64,000 nt of DNA from Streptomyces sp. R41 (GTDB lineage: Bacteria > Actinomycetota > Actinomycetes > Streptomycetales > Streptomycetaceae), in the NCBI RefSeq assembly GCF_041053055.1, contig NZ_CP163443.1:5563001-5627000 (forward strand). The letters run 5' to 3'. Position numbers and translations under genes: made by a program. Positions 62,205 through 64,000 of the stretch are shown piece after piece. Numbering within the stretch: position 1 is the stretch's first letter; each line of letters opens with the position of its first letter. The notes under the pieces are model-generated. The model was not told the DNA's origin. It saw nothing but the letters and a program-made list of their open reading frames with translations, and ran no database searches.

Positions 62205-64000
62205 GTGGCCGACGAGATGGTGCGCAAAGCACAGCAGTTCATCAACGGCGCCTATGAAGGCAAGCTGGGCATCGACCGCATCCCCGAGACCGGGGTGACC
62301 GGCTGGACGACGATGTTCGGCCTCACCCGCGCCCTCCAGTACGAGCTGGGCATCACGACCCTGTCGGACACCTTCGGTCCCACCACGCTGTCCACGCTGA
62401 CGTCGAAGTACCCGACGCTCAACAGCGCCACGGTCCCGTCGGCGAACTTCGCCCGGATCATCCAGTCCGGCCTGTACTGCAAGGGCTACGACGGCGGTGA
62501 CATCGACGGGACGTACAACTCCCGCGTCCAGTCCTCGATCGCCAAGCTGAAGCAGGACATGGGCGTGGACTTCACCTACCCCGGCACCAGCCTGGTGCCG
62601 AAGGTGTTCAAGGGCCTGCTCAACATGGACGCGTACGTCACCGTGAACAGCGGCTCGGACAGCATCCGGGCCGTGCAGAGATGGCTGAACGGGCAGTACG
62701 TGGGCCGAAGGGACTTCTTCATCATCCCGGCCGACGGCCATCACTCGCGCGACGTCGCCAAGTCCATGCTGTTCGCGGTGCAGTACGAGCTCGGCATGGC
62801 GGACGGCACTGCCAACGGCGTCTTCGGCCCGGGCACCCAGAGCGGCCTGAAGAGCCACACCGTCGCCACCGGCGACTCCGGCCCGTGGGTGCAGCTGTTC
62901 TCCGCCGGCATGGTCCTCAACCAGCGGCCCGTGTCCTTCGTCTCCACCTTCAACAGCGGCCTCGCCTCGGCCGTCTCCGACTTCCAGTCGTTCGTGAATC
63001 TCCCCGTCACCGGCAAGGGGGACTTCTCGACCTGGGCCTCCTTGCTGGTCTCCTACGGCGACCAGGCGCGCAAGGGCGAGGCCTGCGACGGCGTCACGCG
63101 GATCACCCCGGCCCGCGCCGCCGCGCTGAAGGCGGAGGGCATCAAGTACATCGGGCGCTACCTCACCAACCCCACGGGCGGCAAACCCTACGAGAAGGCG
63201 ATCCAGGCGGGCGAGCTGCAGACCATCGCCGACGCGGGCCTGCGCTGCTACCCGATCTATCAGACGTACGGCCGTGACGCCTCCGACTTCAACTACATCG
63301 CGGGCCGCACCGCCGGGCAGGCCGCGGTGAACGCCGCCTTGGACCACGGCTTCAAGTCGGGCTCGCGGATCTTCTTCGCCGTCGACTTCGACGCCCTCGA
63401 CCAGGACGTCACCGACAATGTGCTGCCCCACTTCAAGGGCATCGAGGACGCGATAGCCGACGACGGGAACCGGTACGCGATCGGCGTGTACGGACCGCGC
63501 AACGTGTGCACCCGCGTCTCGGAAGCCGGCCACGCGGGCGCCTCGTTCGTCTCCGACATGTCCTCGGGCTTCTCCGGCAACTTCGGCTACCCGCTGCCCG
63601 AGAACTGGGCCTACGACCAGGTCGTCACCCGCTCGGTCGGCTCGGGCGACGGCGCGATCGAGATCGACAACAACATCGCCTCCGGCCGCGACACCGGCCA
63701 GGGCAGCTTCAACGCACCCCGCGCCGTCCTCGCCGACACCCGCCTCGACGACTCCGTCCTGACGGCCATGCAGACGGACGTCGGCAAGTACATGGAATCC
63801 CTCGGCTACCCGCTCGACGGCGGTACGAGGAGCTACCAGCACTGGAAGTGCTTCCAGTCGACCGTGGTCGACCACGACGAGCTCATCACGAACCTGTCGA
63901 ACAAGTACAACCTGCGCAAGGCGCTCATCCAGACGTCGGCGTACTGGGAGATGCGGCACATCGAGCCGCTGGACGAGGCGGCCTGGGAAGCCACGATCCT
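62205..64000 (+). CDS. DUF1906 glycoside-hydrolase-like protein with peptidoglycan-binding repeats, truncated by window
   Basis: Open from GTG 62205 (CAGGAG five bases upstream) to the right edge, 598 codons without a stop. The first ~270 residues hold peptidoglycan-binding-like repeats (ALQYELGITTLSDTFGPTTL, GLYCKGYDGGDIDGTYNSRV, AVQYELGMADGTANGVFGPG). A DUF1906 / Rv2525c-like glycoside hydrolase domain follows at about 290-500 (ALKAEGIKYIGRYLTNPTGG, IYQTYGRDASDFNYIAGRTA, RIFFAVDFDALDQDVTDNVL). It starts MADEMVRKAQQFINGAYEGK with no signal peptide, odd for a wall-acting protein. The C-terminus lies outside the window. Confidence 0.85.
   Translation, partial: MADEMVRKAQQFINGAYEGKLGIDRIPETGVTGWTTMFGLTRALQYELGITTLSDTFGPTTLSTLTSKYPTLNSATVPSANFARIIQSGLYCKGYDGGDIDGTYNSRVQSSIAKLKQDMGVDFTYPGTSLVPKVFKGLLNMDAYVTVNSGSDSIRAVQRWLNGQYVGRRDFFIIPADGHHSRDVAKSMLFAVQYELGMADGTANGVFGPGTQSGLKSHTVATGDSGPWVQLFSAGMVLNQRPVSFVSTFNSGLASAVSDFQSFVNLPVTGKGDFSTWASLLVSYGDQARKGEACDGVTRITPARAAALKAEGIKYIGRYLTNPTGGKPYEKAIQAGELQTIADAGLRCYPIYQTYGRDASDFNYIAGRTAGQAAVNAALDHGFKSGSRIFFAVDFDALDQDVTDNVLPHFKGIEDAIADDGNRYAIGVYGPRNVCTRVSEAGHAGASFVSDMSSGFSGNFGYPLPENWAYDQVVTRSVGSGDGAIEIDNNIASGRDTGQGSFNAPRAVLADTRLDDSVLTAMQTDVGKYMESLGYPLDGGTRSYQHWKCFQSTVVDHDELITNLSNKYNLRKALIQTSAYWEMRHIEPLDEAAWEATI

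Overview
The window is high-GC actinobacterial chromosome, most likely from the core of a Streptomyces genome. GC-rich third codon positions, many GTG starts, stop-start overlaps, dnaK-grpE-dnaJ-hspR and clpB with HspR-type operators, and the set pyrE, fba, kynurenine-pathway genes and purA all fit that genus. No rRNA, tRNA, CRISPR array or intact insertion sequence was seen. The last gene runs off the right edge.

Layout. 0-4.3 kb: a small hypothetical gene, a frameshifted partner, a large membrane Fe-S oxidoreductase (EtfD-like, minus strand) and a degenerate MraY/WecA-type membrane protein. 4.3-8.6 kb: the dnaK-grpE-dnaJ-hspR chaperone operon with two HAIR operators and a strong terminator. 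8.7-13 kb: a secreted PA14/fibronectin III protein, an orphan sugar-binding lipoprotein, a hypothetical gene, and a deletion scar joining the ends of an AraC regulator and an MFS transporter. 13-16.3 kb: a three-gene minus-strand operon of circularly permuted ATP-grasp, alpha-E protein and transglutaminase. 16.7-20.5 kb: three paralogous LuxR regulators next to a short secreted peptide with three DSGWT repeats and a coupled small protein that resembles a Rieske oxygenase without its iron-sulfur ligands. This is the best candidate for an undescribed system. 20.5-27.5 kb: a PPOX flavoprotein and clpB diverging around a third HAIR, a YbjN protein, a GT-C mannosyltransferase, an aminotransferase and a Cys/Gly-rich membrane peptide. 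27.8-36.3 kb: DUF2617, membrane spermidine synthase, CoxG-like protein, aldose epimerase, pyrE, fba, an MFS exporter and DUF3151. 36.5-41 kb: tryptophan 2,3-dioxygenase and kynureninase, then a TetR gene and a kynurenine-formamidase-like hydrolase. 41-48.6 kb: a secreted hydrolase, a membrane acyltransferase and two paralogous NarL-type two-component systems. 48.6-57.2 kb: a cytochrome P450, an ABC exporter with a divergent GbsR/MarR regulator, and an APC permease divergent from ethanolamine ammonia-lyase eutBC. 57.4-64 kb: a diacylglycerol-kinase-like protein, purA, a Tat-exported 5'-nucleotidase and a truncated DUF1906 glycoside-hydrolase-like gene.

How the genes work together. HspR, the last gene of its operon, probably represses its own operon and clpB. 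TDO, formamidase and kynureninase would take tryptophan to anthranilate. The APC permease and EutBC would import and split ethanolamine. The ABC exporter is probably controlled by the adjacent regulator through two palindromes.

Intergenic DNA is unusually informative. A family of mosaic repeats recurs at least seven times. Separately, two copies of a composite element, near 38.6-39.0 kb and 45.95-46.35 kb in inverted orientation, share conserved 18-bp hairpin arms and degenerate arrays of about 30-bp units but have unrelated inner stems that still pair.
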